From Deltaproteobacteria bacterium (GTDB lineage: Bacteria > Myxococcota_A > Polyangia > Polyangiales > Ga0077539): 64,000 nt of DNA. Position numbers and translations under genes: made by a program. The notes under the pieces were generated by a model. The model ran no database searches. It saw nothing but the letters and a program-made list of their open reading frames with translations, and was not told the origin of the DNA. The stretch covers positions 26,568-90,567 of the forward strand of contig JADJAE010000167.1 in assembly GCA_016704445.1 (NCBI GenBank), read 5' to 3'. How positions within the stretch are numbered: position 1 is the stretch's first letter; each line of letters begins with the position of its first letter. This document shows positions 17,450 to 28,567 of the stretch, piece by piece.

Positions 17450-20400
17450 TCAGCGGATCATGCCGTAGCCGAGGATGCGCGAGATGTTACGCGTGGCGTC
17501 GATGAGGCCGACGTAGTTGCGGAACGTCGCGAGGCGGCGGGCCTGGCGCTGCGGCGAGGTGCTCGCCGGCTGGAGGGCGCCACCGGCGCTGCGGATGAGC
17601 CGCGGGCGGCCGTCGGCGTCGAGCACCGGGCGGCCCATGTTGGCGGGGTCACGCTCCACGAGGAAGGTGTCCGCGAGCAGGGCGTTGGCGTGCTCGATCA
17701 TGCGCGACGCGATGCCGCGGTCGACCGTGCGTCCGCCGCCGGCGAGGGCGGTGAGGCCCGGGTCGGCGCCGTAGCGACGCGCGGTGTAGATGATCCCGGT
17801 GTCCGGGTTGAAGAAGCGGACGCGCTCGTTCTCGGGGATGTCCACCGCCTCGGCGCCGCCCTCGGTGAAGATCCTCATCTTGTTGATGAGGGTGAGGTCG
17901 GTGTTGAGCGAGGAGAACAGCATCGAGTAGATGATCGTCGGGAGCTGCTGCCGGTACCCGATGTTCGGGAAGAGCAGCGACGAGCCCGCGGGCCGGGTCG
18001 GGATGGTGTCGCTGTAGAGCGGCAGCATCTGCGGGGTGACCTCGTCACCCGCCGCGCGGGGCGCGGGGGCGTGCATCGCCACGGTCGCCCAGTCCTCGGA
18101 GAGGATGCCGCCGAGGAGGCGGTCGAGCGCGTTGGGGATGTCGGTCGCGAAGTTCACCTGGAACTCGCGGCCGTCGAGGTAGAGGTTGCGCGTCACGCTC
18201 GAGAAGGTCGGGCGCGTGTCGGTGAGCATGATCGCCGCGAAGTTCTTCTCCATCGAGGAGCCCTCGCGGTTGGCGTACGACTGGTAATCCAGCGAGCCGC
18301 CCTGGCCGTTGTCGAAGTCGTCCGCGATGAAGCGGCCGTCGACGATGCCGATGCTGAAGCGCGGCGCGGTCACGCCGTCATCCGCGTCGAAGATCGGGGT
18401 GTTCGCCGAGCGGAGCTCGGGGGTGCTGCGGTCGGCGTCGGCCGCCGAGGCCTCGTTCGACACGACGAAGGTGCCCGGCTCGGGCATCAGCATCGCGCGG
18501 GCGAAGAAGTCGAACATCTCCGTCTGCGCGCCCAACGTCGGGCCGAGGGCGTTGTCGCTGCGGGCGTAGACCGCGAAGCTCGCGTCGTTGAGGGCGCCAC
18601 GGTAGTAGGCGTAGTCGCGCGCGACGTTCCAGTGGTAGCCGCGCACCAGGCGGAACATCCGCGACGAGACCGCCGAGGAGACGTTCCACGAGGCCCACTC
18701 GCGGTTGCCGCGGCGGAAGTACATCGCCGGGTAGGTGAGGTCGTACTTCCGGGTGATCGAGCGGGAGACCTCGTAGATGTCCGCGCCCTGGTCGAAGTAC
18801 TGGATGTGGGGGTAGCCCACGCCGCGGTCCCAGGACACGCGGTAGCGCCAGCGGAGAGAGCCCTCGCCGTTGGTGACGGTGCGGCCCGCGTCCGGCGTGC
18901 CGTTGCGGACGCGCCACGAGGGCGCGGCCTGGTCCTGGTTGCCGCCGGCGTCGGGCTCGGGGTCGTTGGAGTCGTAGGTCTCCGACGTCTCCATGTCCGT
19001 GAGCGCGGCGTGGTCGCGCGGGGCGAAGCGGCAGATCTTGCCGTCGACCAGGCGCCAGCGGTAGCGGGCCTTCTCCTCTTCCGTCGCGTCGCGGCAGAAG
19101 CTCGGATCGAAGACGCGCAGCTGGCGCGCCATCTCGGTGTAGTGGGCGAGGCCCAGCGGGGCGTCGTTCGCCTCGGGCGGGGTCGAGCCGGGAGCGGAGA
19201 ACGCCGGGTCGGTGAAGTTCGCGAGGTACTTCTCCGAGAGCTGCGACCGGAGGTTCCAGGCGAAGCGGCGCTGCGACTGCGCGCTCTGCCCGCCGCGGGC
19301 GGTGTCGGACTCCATGGTCTCGACGACGCGGCCGTACATCACGCCCATGGCGTAGATGTCGTACGACCCGAGGCCCACGGTCTCGCCGAAGCGCTCCCAC
19401 TGGTACTCCATGGTCGACGTGTTGCCGAAGTAGGTGAGGCCCGCGTGGTGGTTGCCCGCCTCGAGCGGACGCAGGCCGAGCTCCTCGTCCGTCTCCGGGT
19501 CGAGGTAGCGCGGGCCCATGCAGTTGTCGTCGTTACGATCCGCGTCGGTCGCAGCGTTGTTGTCGTTGTTGCGGATCGACGGGCACGCGGTCTGGTTGCA
19601 GGTCGTCGCGCGGCAGCTCGCCGTGGCGGCGCCGTTGCGGGTACGCAGCTGCCAGTACTGCGGGTTGTAGTTCATCGCGTCGTAGCTCGACACCGGGAGG
19701 TGGTAGAGCCCGATGCTGTGCCCGACCTCGTGCAGCGCGATGCCCTTGTAGGCGTCGATGCGGAGGTCCTGCATGATGCGGGCGGCGCGGGCTTCCTTGG
19801 TCAGGTTGCGGTAGCGCTGCGCGAACCAGCGGGCGACGCCCTGGATGTCGGTCGAGCCGACGAGGGCCGGCGCGCCGGCGTCCTGGAAGCAGAAGCCGCG
19901 GTTCTCGAGGCGAGCCATCAGGCGGCTGCGCATGTCCGTCGCCCACTCCGGATCCATGCGCCGCAGGGGCGAGGCCTGGTTGAGGGAGTTGCTGTCCAGC
20001 GAGCTGAGGGCGGCCTGGGGGTTGATGCCCGCGGCGCGCAGCCACTGCTGGTCCATCATGTCGGTCTCGTAGCGGGTGCCGCGGAGCAGGGCGGCCTGCT
20101 GCTGGAACGCCACCGCGGTCTGCGACACGCCGTTGTTCACCGGCGTGGTGTCCGTCTGCTGGTTGAACTGACGGATGGCGGCCGCCTCGAAGTCGGTGCT
20201 CTCGGCGCCGACGGTGTTGAGGGCCGCGGCCGCGTGCGCGGCGTCGTCGCTCAGCGCGCGCTCGTTGATGCGCGCGAGGTTGGTGCGGTCGGAGCCGCTG
20301 CCGATGGTGGCGGCCGCGGGGTTGCGGATGTACTGCGCCAGGCTCTGCGCCGCCGAGTTGCTCGTGTACGCCTCGACGGTGAGGTCATCGAGCGCCGGGT

Positions 20401-22315
20401 CGAGGTAGTGCATGATCATCCGGATGTAGTCGCGCTGCTGACCAGCGGCGGCTTCGACCGAGCGACCCATGTTGAACCCGCCGTTGGAGATGACCTCGCC
20501 GGTGAGCGGGTCGTAGCCCCAGTGGGCGATGCCGCCGAAGGGCGCGCGGGAGTTGCCCGGCCAGTAGCTCACGTGGTTGTAGCGCACGTCGCCGAGGCGG
20601 ACCCGGTAGCCGGGCTCGCGGCAGGCGGTGCTGTCATCCGCGCGCACGGGGTTGTGGCAGAGGACCACGCCGCGCGGGGACGCGGGAGAGCCCGTCGGGG
20701 CGACCTTGGGGTTGTCCCCGAGGAAGGCGCCGAGGTGCTGGGCGACCAGCTCGCTCTCGAAGTAACGGCTGTGGCAGGTGTCGCGGTCGCCGCCGATGCC
20801 GCCGGGGGCGCTCGGCCCGAGCTTGCGGCACTCGACCTCGCGGGCGCTGGCGACCGCGCGGCGGATGGCGATGTCCCAGGTGTTGATGATCTCTTCGGTC
20901 GCGCCGGTGACGAAGGAGGTGCGCTCGCCCGAGGCGGCGCGGTTGCGGGCCTCGTCGGCCGTGGGCAGGCGGTACGTCAGCGTGCCGTCAGCGCCCTCGA
21001 TCTGGACGTGGTCCTGGAACTCCGCGGGCATCTCGGGGTTCGTGTAGTAGGCGATCGGGCGGACCTCACGGTCGCGGTACGGGATCGTGCAGCGGCCCAT
21101 GACGGTGTCGCACTGCGAGCCCGGCCGGTTGGCGTTCTCGCACGCGTCGGCGGTGCCGTTGGAGTTCGCGTCGAGGTTGCCGTCGACGATGCCGTCCTGG
21201 TTCGCGTCGACCGTCGAGCAGGTGAACTGCCGGTCGAGGTGCGACTGCATCCAGATGTTGTGGAGCATCTGGTAGCGGTGGAAGTTGCGGTCGAGGGTGC
21301 CGTAGTTGGGGTCGAAGCCGTTGCGGGTCGCGCGCGGGCCGCCGACGAGGTCGTAGGGCTGACGGGTCAGCTCCAGCGGCTGGAAGTCGCGGTCGACGAC
21401 GCGCCGGAAGGAGGTGCGGATGGTCGCCTCCTGCGGGTTGCAGTCGTAGACCTCGCTGCCGGTGAAGAAGTTGATGATGAGGCAGGTCGGGAGGGTGCCG
21501 CCGAAGGCGTCGCTCGACTCCGGGTTGACCAGCCACTTGGAGCTGACGTCGAAGTAGCCGCCCTCGTGGTTACGGGGGTTGGAGGCGCGGACGCACTGCC
21601 CGGTGGTGGTGTCGCGCACCATGCCGGGCTCCATCTCGCAGAAGTTCGGCGCGTTGGGCGACGCGGGGTTCTGCTCGTAGTAGCGCACCGGCTGGAACGA
21701 CAGGCCGCCGAAGAGCGAGCCGTAGAACAGGCCCGACCAGTCGGGGTTGTCGACCATGTTGTTCGACCAGTCGACGCGCATGAACTCGCGCTCGAACCAG
21801 GGCCGATCGACGACGTTCTCCTCGACGACGTTGATCTCCTCGCCGGTGGTCGGGTTGTACGCGCGCCGCACGTCGAAGTGGCTCTCGATGCGGTAGGCCG
21901 CCACGATGATGCCGGTCTCCGTCGGGCCACGGACGCCGCGGCCGTCGGAGCCGGTCACGTACTCGTACGCCTTGCGGGCGAGGAGCACGTCTTCCTGGAT
22001 CTCCCACCGGATGCGGTCGACGTCGTCGTAGGTGCCGACCGGCAGCAGCGACTGCGACGCCGGGGCGTCGACGACGAAGTTGTTGATGTAGAACTCGGGA
22101 TTATCCCGGGCGTCCTGGATGTTCTCGCCCACGAAGAAGGTCTTGCTGACCCTCGCCGGGCGGGTGCGATCGATCGGATCGCGCTCCTGGGCGCAGTCGG
22201 CGTTGCCGACCGCGAGACCGCCGAGCAGCAGCGCGCCGAGCGCCCTGCTCCGCCAGAATCGGCGTGCAGGGATCATCCCCCTGCGAGCGCCCGGATTTTC
22301 CTGTTCATCAGACAT
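17450..22315 (-). CDS. Giant metzincin-like zinc metalloprotease, secreted or envelope-bound
   Basis: A 1621-residue protein. ATG 22315 was chosen because GGAGG lies nine bases upstream; an upstream ORF extension is implausible. The N-terminus (RRFWRSRALGALLLGGLAVGNADC) is a signal peptide, with a possible but non-canonical lipobox at the Cys. The zinc motif HEVGHSIGLYH spans residues 862-872, with H862, E863, H866 and H872. A methionine 9 residues later (SYDAM) fits a metzincin Met-turn, though that spacing is short. Asp-rich segments such as 'DANQDGIVDGNLDANSNG' resemble calcium sites. Large regions before and after the core match no family I recognise. Myxobacteria secrete many such proteases for predation. 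The gene stands alone, downstream of a kinase gene on the same strand. Confidence 0.85.
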   Translation of the reverse strand: MSDEQENPGARRGMIPARRFWRSRALGALLLGGLAVGNADCAQERDPIDRTRPARVSKTFFVGENIQDARDNPEFYINNFVVDAPASQSLLPVGTYDDVDRIRWEIQEDVLLARKAYEYVTGSDGRGVRGPTETGIIVAAYRIESHFDVRRAYNPTTGEEINVVEENVVDRPWFEREFMRVDWSNNMVDNPDWSGLFYGSLFGGLSFQPVRYYEQNPASPNAPNFCEMEPGMVRDTTTGQCVRASNPRNHEGGYFDVSSKWLVNPESSDAFGGTLPTCLIINFFTGSEVYDCNPQEATIRTSFRRVVDRDFQPLELTRQPYDLVGGPRATRNGFDPNYGTLDRNFHRYQMLHNIWMQSHLDRQFTCSTVDANQDGIVDGNLDANSNGTADACENANRPGSQCDTVMGRCTIPYRDREVRPIAYYTNPEMPAEFQDHVQIEGADGTLTYRLPTADEARNRAASGERTSFVTGATEEIINTWDIAIRRAVASAREVECRKLGPSAPGGIGGDRDTCHSRYFESELVAQHLGAFLGDNPKVAPTGSPASPRGVVLCHNPVRADDSTACREPGYRVRLGDVRYNHVSYWPGNSRAPFGGIAHWGYDPLTGEVISNGGFNMGRSVEAAAGQQRDYIRMIMHYLDPALDDLTVEAYTSNSAAQSLAQYIRNPAAATIGSGSDRTNLARINERALSDDAAHAAAALNTVGAESTDFEAAAIRQFNQQTDTTPVNNGVSQTAVAFQQQAALLRGTRYETDMMDQQWLRAAGINPQAALSSLDSNSLNQASPLRRMDPEWATDMRSRLMARLENRGFCFQDAGAPALVGSTDIQGVARWFAQRYRNLTKEARAARIMQDLRIDAYKGIALHEVGHSIGLYHLPVSSYDAMNYNPQYWQLRTRNGAATASCRATTCNQTACPSIRNNDNNAATDADRNDDNCMGPRYLDPETDEELGLRPLEAGNHHAGLTYFGNTSTMEYQWERFGETVGLGSYDIYAMGVMYGRVVETMESDTARGGQSAQSQRRFAWNLRSQLSEKYLANFTDPAFSAPGSTPPEANDAPLGLAHYTEMARQLRVFDPSFCRDATEEEKARYRWRLVDGKICRFAPRDHAALTDMETSETYDSNDPEPDAGGNQDQAAPSWRVRNGTPDAGRTVTNGEGSLRWRYRVSWDRGVGYPHIQYFDQGADIYEVSRSITRKYDLTYPAMYFRRGNREWASWNVSSAVSSRMFRLVRGYHWNVARDYAYYRGALNDASFAVYARSDNALGPTLGAQTEMFDFFARAMLMPEPGTFVVSNEASAADADRSTPELRSANTPIFDADDGVTAPRFSIGIVDGRFIADDFDNGQGGSLDYQSYANREGSSMEKNFAAIMLTDTRPTFSSVTRNLYLDGREFQVNFATDIPNALDRLLGGILSEDWATVAMHAPAPRAAGDEVTPQMLPLYSDTIPTRPAGSSLLFPNIGYRQQLPTIIYSMLFSSLNTDLTLINKMRIFTEGGAEAVDIPENERVRFFNPDTGIIYTARRYGADPGLTALAGGGRTVDRGIASRMIEHANALLADTFLVERDPANMGRPVLDADGRPRLIRSAGGALQPASTSPQRQARRLATFRNYVGLIDATRNISRILGYGMIR

Positions 22316-22519
22316 CGTGTCGAACCTCCCAACGTGAACGGAGAGAATTGCACCACCACAGGGCAGCAAGGCCGATGCCATACACGAGCGTGCTGGAATG
22401 CAGGCCCTTCGCAGTGGTGGCAGGTCGCGCGTTAGAAACCTGACCGTGCGAGCGCGCGGAACCTACCGGACCGACCGGGGGCTGTCACGTCGAGAGCCCC
22501 CACTGATCATGGGGTCAGG

Positions 22520-24232
<1,713 letters not shown>

Positions 24233-24258
24233 TGGCGCGCGCAGTATCTCACACCCCT

Positions 24259-25980
24259 TTAGCGGGAGCGCGGGTTGCGATAGACCGAGACGATGGGCAC
24301 GCCGTCGTAGGTCACGACGTGGGCCGTGGCCGGGGACTGGTAGGCGGTCCAGATCTGGTAGTCGACCTCGTTCATGTGCAGCTCGTGGTGCACGATGGCG
24401 AAGTGCCCTTCGCCGACCTGCCACACGGGGCGGATGTCAGGGCGGAGGCGGCCGTCGCGCTGGAGCATGTTCCACGACTCGAAGGTGGTGTCGTGGATGT
24501 ACACGCCCGCGTTGGGCGGCGCGTGCTCGTTGAACCAGGGCACCGCCGAGCCGGTGGTGAAGCCCCAGAACTGTCGGTTGAGCCCGAGGTCCGCGGAGCC
24601 CGGAGCGCCGCCCGCGATGGGGGTGTAGTTGCTCAACCCGAAGGGGTGCGAGTGGGCGCTCTGCGCGATGGGGGGCAGCACCACCAGGAGGCCCAGCGCC
24701 GCGGTGACGACGCCCTCGCGGCGCACCCGGTCGCGGAGGAGTTCTTCGAGGAGGGCGGCGACGCGGGCGAAGCCGACGCCGGCGAGCAGGGCCAGGAAGG
24801 GGTACGCGGGAAACCAGTGCTTGGTTCCGCCGAAGATGGGGGTGTTGCGCGAGAGCCACGGCGCCATCGGCACCATGAAGCCGAGGAAGATCAGCACCCA
24901 GGTGCCGCGCGGGTCGTCGCTCTTGTGCTCGTGGGCCCAGGCGCGGAGGCGCTTGATGGGGAGCCACTCGAGGAGCCCGGTGGACTCGCGCACCATCGAC
25001 GGGATCATGAGCGCGAGGCCGATCACGAAGAGCAGCAGGGTGATGCCCGGCACCGTGAACAGCACCATCCCCCACGAGTAGAGCCTCGGAAACGGCGGGT
25101 GGAACCAGTTATATCCCAGCCATTCCATGTTGTAGTACGCGTGGTTGAGGTGGAACCCCGCGTACTCCTGGAAGCGTCCGGGCCCGTGCGTCGCCGTGGA
25201 GAGGGTGTCGAACCACATCCAGGGCCAGAGCGCGACGAAGACGAGCGGGCCGAGCACGGCCATCGCGATGAGGGCGAGGGGCACCGGGAAGTTGCCGCGC
25301 GAGGCGTCGCGCCGGAGGTCGCCCGCGCGGGTGAGCACGAAGTGCGTCACCACCAGGAAGGGGACGAACCACGCGTTGTGCTTGGTCTCGAGCGCGAGGC
25401 CCCAGGCGAGGCCCGTCGCGATGGCCCAGCCGAAGCCCCCGGCGAGCGAGCGCCAGTAGGCGTAGAGCACGACGACCCACATGGTCATGACGGGCACGTC
25501 GAAGCAGTCGAGGTGCGCGTGGTAGAAGATGCGGGGCATGAAGGCGAGCGACACCGCCGCCACGAGCCCGACGCGGGTCGAGTGCGCGCGGTGCCCGAAG
25601 AGGAAGGTCACCCAGAGGCCGAGCGCCCCCATGATCATCCCGGGGAGGCGGAAGCTCAGGCCTTCGGAGGCGATCCAGCGCCACTTCTCATGGAGGAAGA
25701 GCCATGAGAGCCCGAAGAGGGACTTCATCAGCGCGGGGTGCTCGTGGTTGGTCGCCCAGGCCGCGTCGACGGCCGCGCGGGTGAGCGCCGCGCGCCGGTC
25801 GTGCAGCAGCAGGTCGAACCAGCGCGCGTAGTCCGTCGAGGCGTGGAAGTAGAAGCCCTCGTCGCGCGCGTAGCCCAGGGTCGGGGCGGTGCGGATGAGC
25901 ACCACCATGTAGATGATGGCGAGCGCCGCGCCGATGGCGTGCGGCTTGAGCGCCGTGGCGACCCGTTGGAGCCGCGTCAT
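24259..25980 (-). CDS. Polytopic glycosyltransferase of the GT39/PMT type
   Basis: A 573-residue membrane enzyme with about ten hydrophobic helices and an early acidic motif (GYARDEGFYFHASTDY) after the first helix, the signature of GT-C glycosyltransferases that use lipid-phosphate sugar donors. A further 'WPWMWFDTLSTATHGPGRFQEYAGFH' loop and a soluble C-terminal end (about residues 480-573) are also typical. It probably glycosylates an envelope lipid or protein; the acceptor is unknown. ATG 25980 overlaps the previous gene's stop (ATGA), so the two are translationally coupled. Confidence 0.85.
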   Translation of the reverse strand: MTRLQRVATALKPHAIGAALAIIYMVVLIRTAPTLGYARDEGFYFHASTDYARWFDLLLHDRRAALTRAAVDAAWATNHEHPALMKSLFGLSWLFLHEKWRWIASEGLSFRLPGMIMGALGLWVTFLFGHRAHSTRVGLVAAVSLAFMPRIFYHAHLDCFDVPVMTMWVVVLYAYWRSLAGGFGWAIATGLAWGLALETKHNAWFVPFLVVTHFVLTRAGDLRRDASRGNFPVPLALIAMAVLGPLVFVALWPWMWFDTLSTATHGPGRFQEYAGFHLNHAYYNMEWLGYNWFHPPFPRLYSWGMVLFTVPGITLLLFVIGLALMIPSMVRESTGLLEWLPIKRLRAWAHEHKSDDPRGTWVLIFLGFMVPMAPWLSRNTPIFGGTKHWFPAYPFLALLAGVGFARVAALLEELLRDRVRREGVVTAALGLLVVLPPIAQSAHSHPFGLSNYTPIAGGAPGSADLGLNRQFWGFTTGSAVPWFNEHAPPNAGVYIHDTTFESWNMLQRDGRLRPDIRPVWQVGEGHFAIVHHELHMNEVDYQIWTAYQSPATAHVVTYDGVPIVSVYRNPRSR

Positions 25981-26927
25981 CGGACGTCCCCCTCGTAGCA
26001 GTAGTGGCGCATCCCGGGCGCCTCGGCGCGCACCTCGATGGTGAGCTGTCGCGTGGTGTTGGCCCACGCTCGGGTGTCGATCTCGAAGCCCTTCCACCCT
26101 TCGCCGTCGCGGTGGATCGAGCGGCCCGCCTCGGCGCCGTCGACCAGCACGCGGAGCTCGACGGGCCCGCCCTGGTTGCCGAGGTCGTCGCCGCGCTCGG
26201 CCTCGTAGGCGATGCCGTGGTGGCCGTGAAAGACCGTCCCCATCGGCACGTCGCGGAAGCGGGTGACCATCGCGCCGCCTTGGATCGGGTGCGACCAGAT
26301 GCAGCGCCGCCCGCGGTGCTCCATGTCTTCGATGATGGTGGTGCCGACGTAGTTCCAGCCCTCGGGGGAGCAGAAGAAGCGTTCGGGGCCGGGGAGCGCC
26401 CCCTGGCCGAGGCCGCCGCCCGCGACGAAGTTGCCGGTGCGCCAGTCGCACGGGGTGGGGGCGTCGCCGACGAGGCGGAAGGCCTCCGCGTCGGGCGGGT
26501 GAAGGTGCTCGATGAGGTCGTAGCGCACCGTCGCGGGAGCGGGGTTCACCAGGGTGCGCACGGTGATGGGGCCGAAGTCCCGGTGGGCGGTCTCGCGCCA
26601 CCCGCGGAGGTCGGGGTTCTCCCGGCCGCGGATGGTGGCGACCAGCGCCCGGCGGTAGCGGGTCGCGTCAGGGCGGGCCGCGTCCGCCAGCGGGATCATG
26701 TCGGCGAAGTACTGTCGCGCGAGGGGATCGGTCCAGAGCGGGGCGGAGGTCACGAGGTCGCCGGGGTGGCGGGCGCTGCGGAGGTACGCGGCGGCGGCGC
26801 GCCAGTGGGACTCCTTCGGCACGCGGGCCTGGATGATGGCCTGCGAGGCGAGCTCGACCAGGGCGACCAGCGGGACCAGCAGCGCCGCGAAGCGCCAGCG
26901 GGGGTGAGCGGGAGAGGGCTGTTCCAC
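25977..26927 (-). CDS. Hypothetical membrane-anchored protein coupled to the GT39-like enzyme
   Basis: A 316-residue protein starting at GTG 26927. One N-terminal membrane helix (RFAALLVPLVALVELASQAII) is followed by an extracytoplasmic domain. Blocks such as 'LAYLRSARHPGDLVTSAPLWTDPLARQYF' and 'WAHRDFGPI' resemble the soluble part that follows the last helix of GT-C glycosyltransferases, as if split from one. The second half (WNYVGTTIIEDMEHRGRRCIW.., VELRVLVDGAEAGRS) is beta-rich and carbohydrate-binding-like. The function is not known. The four-base overlap with the glycosyltransferase suggests the two form a complex. Confidence 0.75.
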   Translation of the reverse strand: MEQPSPAHPRWRFAALLVPLVALVELASQAIIQARVPKESHWRAAAAYLRSARHPGDLVTSAPLWTDPLARQYFADMIPLADAARPDATRYRRALVATIRGRENPDLRGWRETAHRDFGPITVRTLVNPAPATVRYDLIEHLHPPDAEAFRLVGDAPTPCDWRTGNFVAGGGLGQGALPGPERFFCSPEGWNYVGTTIIEDMEHRGRRCIWSHPIQGGAMVTRFRDVPMGTVFHGHHGIAYEAERGDDLGNQGGPVELRVLVDGAEAGRSIHRDGEGWKGFEIDTRAWANTTRQLTIEVRAEAPGMRHYCYEGDVR

Positions 26928-26971
26928 GGGGGCGGCGGACTCTAGTCGCTACGCCGCGGGTAGCACAACCG

Positions 26972-27343
26972 CTACACCCCCGGCAGGAAGCCCATCATGC
27001 GCACGGCCCACACGGCCATGAACGCGACGCCGAAGACGGCGAGCGAGGCGCGGACGAAGCGCTCCCAGAGCGGGTGCTGCGGGCGGAGGGTGAGGGCGAG
27101 GGCGACGCCCAGGCCCAGCGCGAGGGCGGAGGGCAGGGCGAGCGGGTGCAGCGAGAGGCTGCCGTGGAGGTCACCGTGGAGCAGCCGAAGCGACGCGCGG
27201 GTCATGCCGCACGCGGGGCAGGGGCGGCCCGTGGTGATCTTCACCAGGCAGGTGCTGAAGGGGACGAGGGCGAGGGCGGCGCAGATGAGGGCGGGAGGGA
27301 CGATGGGGCCGAGGCGTTCGCGAATGACCGGCCAGGGCGCCAT
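26972..27343 (-). CDS. DUF2752 membrane protein
   Basis: A 123-residue membrane protein with three hydrophobic helices. The family mark CPACGMTRA, following the first helix, is present (PCPACGMTRASLRLLHGD), as is a short His loop (SLHPLALPSAL). DUF2752 proteins are common in Myxococcota and others, with unknown function; the CxxC suggests a metal or redox role. It lies next to a DUF898 gene, as in many genomes. Confidence 0.85.
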   Translation of the reverse strand: MAPWPVIRERLGPIVPPALICAALALVPFSTCLVKITTGRPCPACGMTRASLRLLHGDLHGSLSLHPLALPSALALGLGVALALTLRPQHPLWERFVRASLAVFGVAFMAVWAVRMMGFLPGV

Positions 27344-27373
27344 CGGGGGAGGGGGGGGGAGTCTACGAGCACA

Positions 27374-28396
27374 TCAGCTGATGTGCTTGGCTTCCCACTC
27401 CCACTGATTGGAGATCGCCCACGGCGTGTAGATGAAGCAGGTGCAGACCATCAGCAGGGTGTTGAGCAGCCACATGCCGAAGAAGCCGCCGGGGTCCTTC
27501 TGGAAGCGGAAGCCGCGGCCCGAGATGGAGGTGTTGTTCCACTCATATTCGAGCAGGTTGTTGTGATACCAGGGGAAGTAGATTCCGAAGGTGATGCTGG
27601 TGAGGATCGAGCCCAGCAGCCAGATGCCGAGGAGCGATCCGCCGTCGCCGTTGTAGGCGAGCCGCTCGCCGCTGACGTCGACCTGCGAGTAGATCCAGCT
27701 CTTCATCTTGCAGATGTACCAGGGCGTGTAGATGCCCATGGTGCACATGGTGATGAGCAGCGGGACGATCATGGTGCTGATGAGGCCGCCGGCCGTGCCG
27801 TGATAGGCGCAGCGCTTCCCCTCGATCGTGATGTTGTCCCAGTAGTACTTGAGCAGCTTGTTCATCCCAGCGATGGCGACGAAGAAGATGCCCACGTACA
27901 TCAACAGCAGGAGCAGTCCGCCGAGGACCCCGCCCGCGGCAGACGGCTGGTTGGTCACGCTGTCGCGGGTCGCCGCCATGACGGCAGCCGCCGAGCCGCC
28001 GAGCACCAGCTCGACCCCGAGGATCGGCAGGAACAGCCCGAGCAGGTAGACCGAGAAGAGCGATCCGCCGCCGCCGGCGTAGTTCACCCGGCCGCCGCCG
28101 CCCATCATCATCCCGCCGCCGGGCGGGGGATAACCGCCGCCCGGAGGGCCGTAACCACCGCCGCCCGGAGGAGCGCCGAAGCCACCGCCGCCCGGAGGAG
28201 GGCCGAAGCCACCGCCGCCCGGAGGACCGCCGCCCGGAGGAGGGCCGAAGCCACCGCCAGGAGGGGCGCCGAAGCCACCACCGGGAGGAGCGCCATAACC
28301 GCCACCACCGGGAGGAGCGCCATAGCCGCCACCCGGGGGATAGCCCCCCGCCGCGTGGACCGGAACAAGCCCGTTGCTACCTGGAATCTGCATCAT
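27374..28396 (-). CDS. DUF898 (YjgN-type) membrane protein with Gly/Pro-rich N-terminus
   Basis: A 340-residue protein starting at ATG 28396, with GGAGGG about 10 bases upstream. The first ~95 residues are GGYGAPPGGG-type repeats encoded by a 15-base-like DNA repeat. The remainder carries several membrane helices and the DUF898 pattern (ITIEGKRCAYHGTAGG.., 'GIYTPWYICKMKSWIYSQVDVSGERLAYNGDGGSLLG', 'FGIYFPWYHNNLLEYEWNNTSISGRGF'). The role of DUF898 is unknown (inner-membrane protein). The repeats may bind partners or form a disordered cytoplasmic tail. It is divergent from the TetR gene, so the two may share the control region. Confidence 0.85.
   Translation of the reverse strand: MMQIPGSNGLVPVHAAGGYPPGGGYGAPPGGGGYGAPPGGGFGAPPGGGFGPPPGGGPPGGGGFGPPPGGGGFGAPPGGGGYGPPGGGYPPPGGGMMMGGGGRVNYAGGGGSLFSVYLLGLFLPILGVELVLGGSAAAVMAATRDSVTNQPSAAGGVLGGLLLLLMYVGIFFVAIAGMNKLLKYYWDNITIEGKRCAYHGTAGGLISTMIVPLLITMCTMGIYTPWYICKMKSWIYSQVDVSGERLAYNGDGGSLLGIWLLGSILTSITFGIYFPWYHNNLLEYEWNNTSISGRGFRFQKDPGGFFGMWLLNTLLMVCTCFIYTPWAISNQWEWEAKHIS
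28108..28345. repeat. Coding Gly/Pro repeat array in the DUF898 gene
   Basis: Tandem imperfect 15-24 base units (gccgccgcccggaggag-like) encode GGYGAPPGG/GGFGPPPGG repeats at the protein's N-terminus. The array could expand or shrink by slippage, varying tail length. It is a protein-coding repeat, not CRISPR. Confidence 0.7.
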
Positions 28397-28473
28397 TCCG
28401 AGAAACCCTCCGTGTTGTGTGCGGGAGCGTAGCCATCGGTCGACGGCCGCTCTCCCGGGGTTACAGCATGGTA

Positions 28474-28502
28474 CGCCGGGGCATGGAAGCCCCTCCCCGG
28501 CG
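28474..28502. promoter_or_regulatory. Candidate operator: inverted repeat between TetR and DUF898 genes
   Basis: A perfect 8-bp inverted repeat (CGCCGGGG ... CCCCGGCG) separated by 13 bases lies in the 170-base divergent gap upstream of the TetR gene. TetR proteins often bind dyads in their own promoter. The arms are pure G/C and could be chance in this composition; the arm spacing is wider than usual. No clear -35/-10 was found. Confidence 0.3.
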
Positions 28503-28567
28503 GAGGGACGTTTCCTGTCAGTCCGTGGAAGGGCTGCCGATGCGCCTCGCGACCTGTGGTACCGATC

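Noticed and set aside
17690..22435. A 1581-residue open frame opposite the metzincin gene
   Set aside because: Its product is Val/Arg/Gly/Ala shadow sequence with no domain; GC-rich third positions on the true strand leave long antisense frames.
28108..28345. Tandem array resembling CRISPR repeats
   Set aside because: Units are too short, have no unique spacers, and are in frame coding Gly/Pro repeats.
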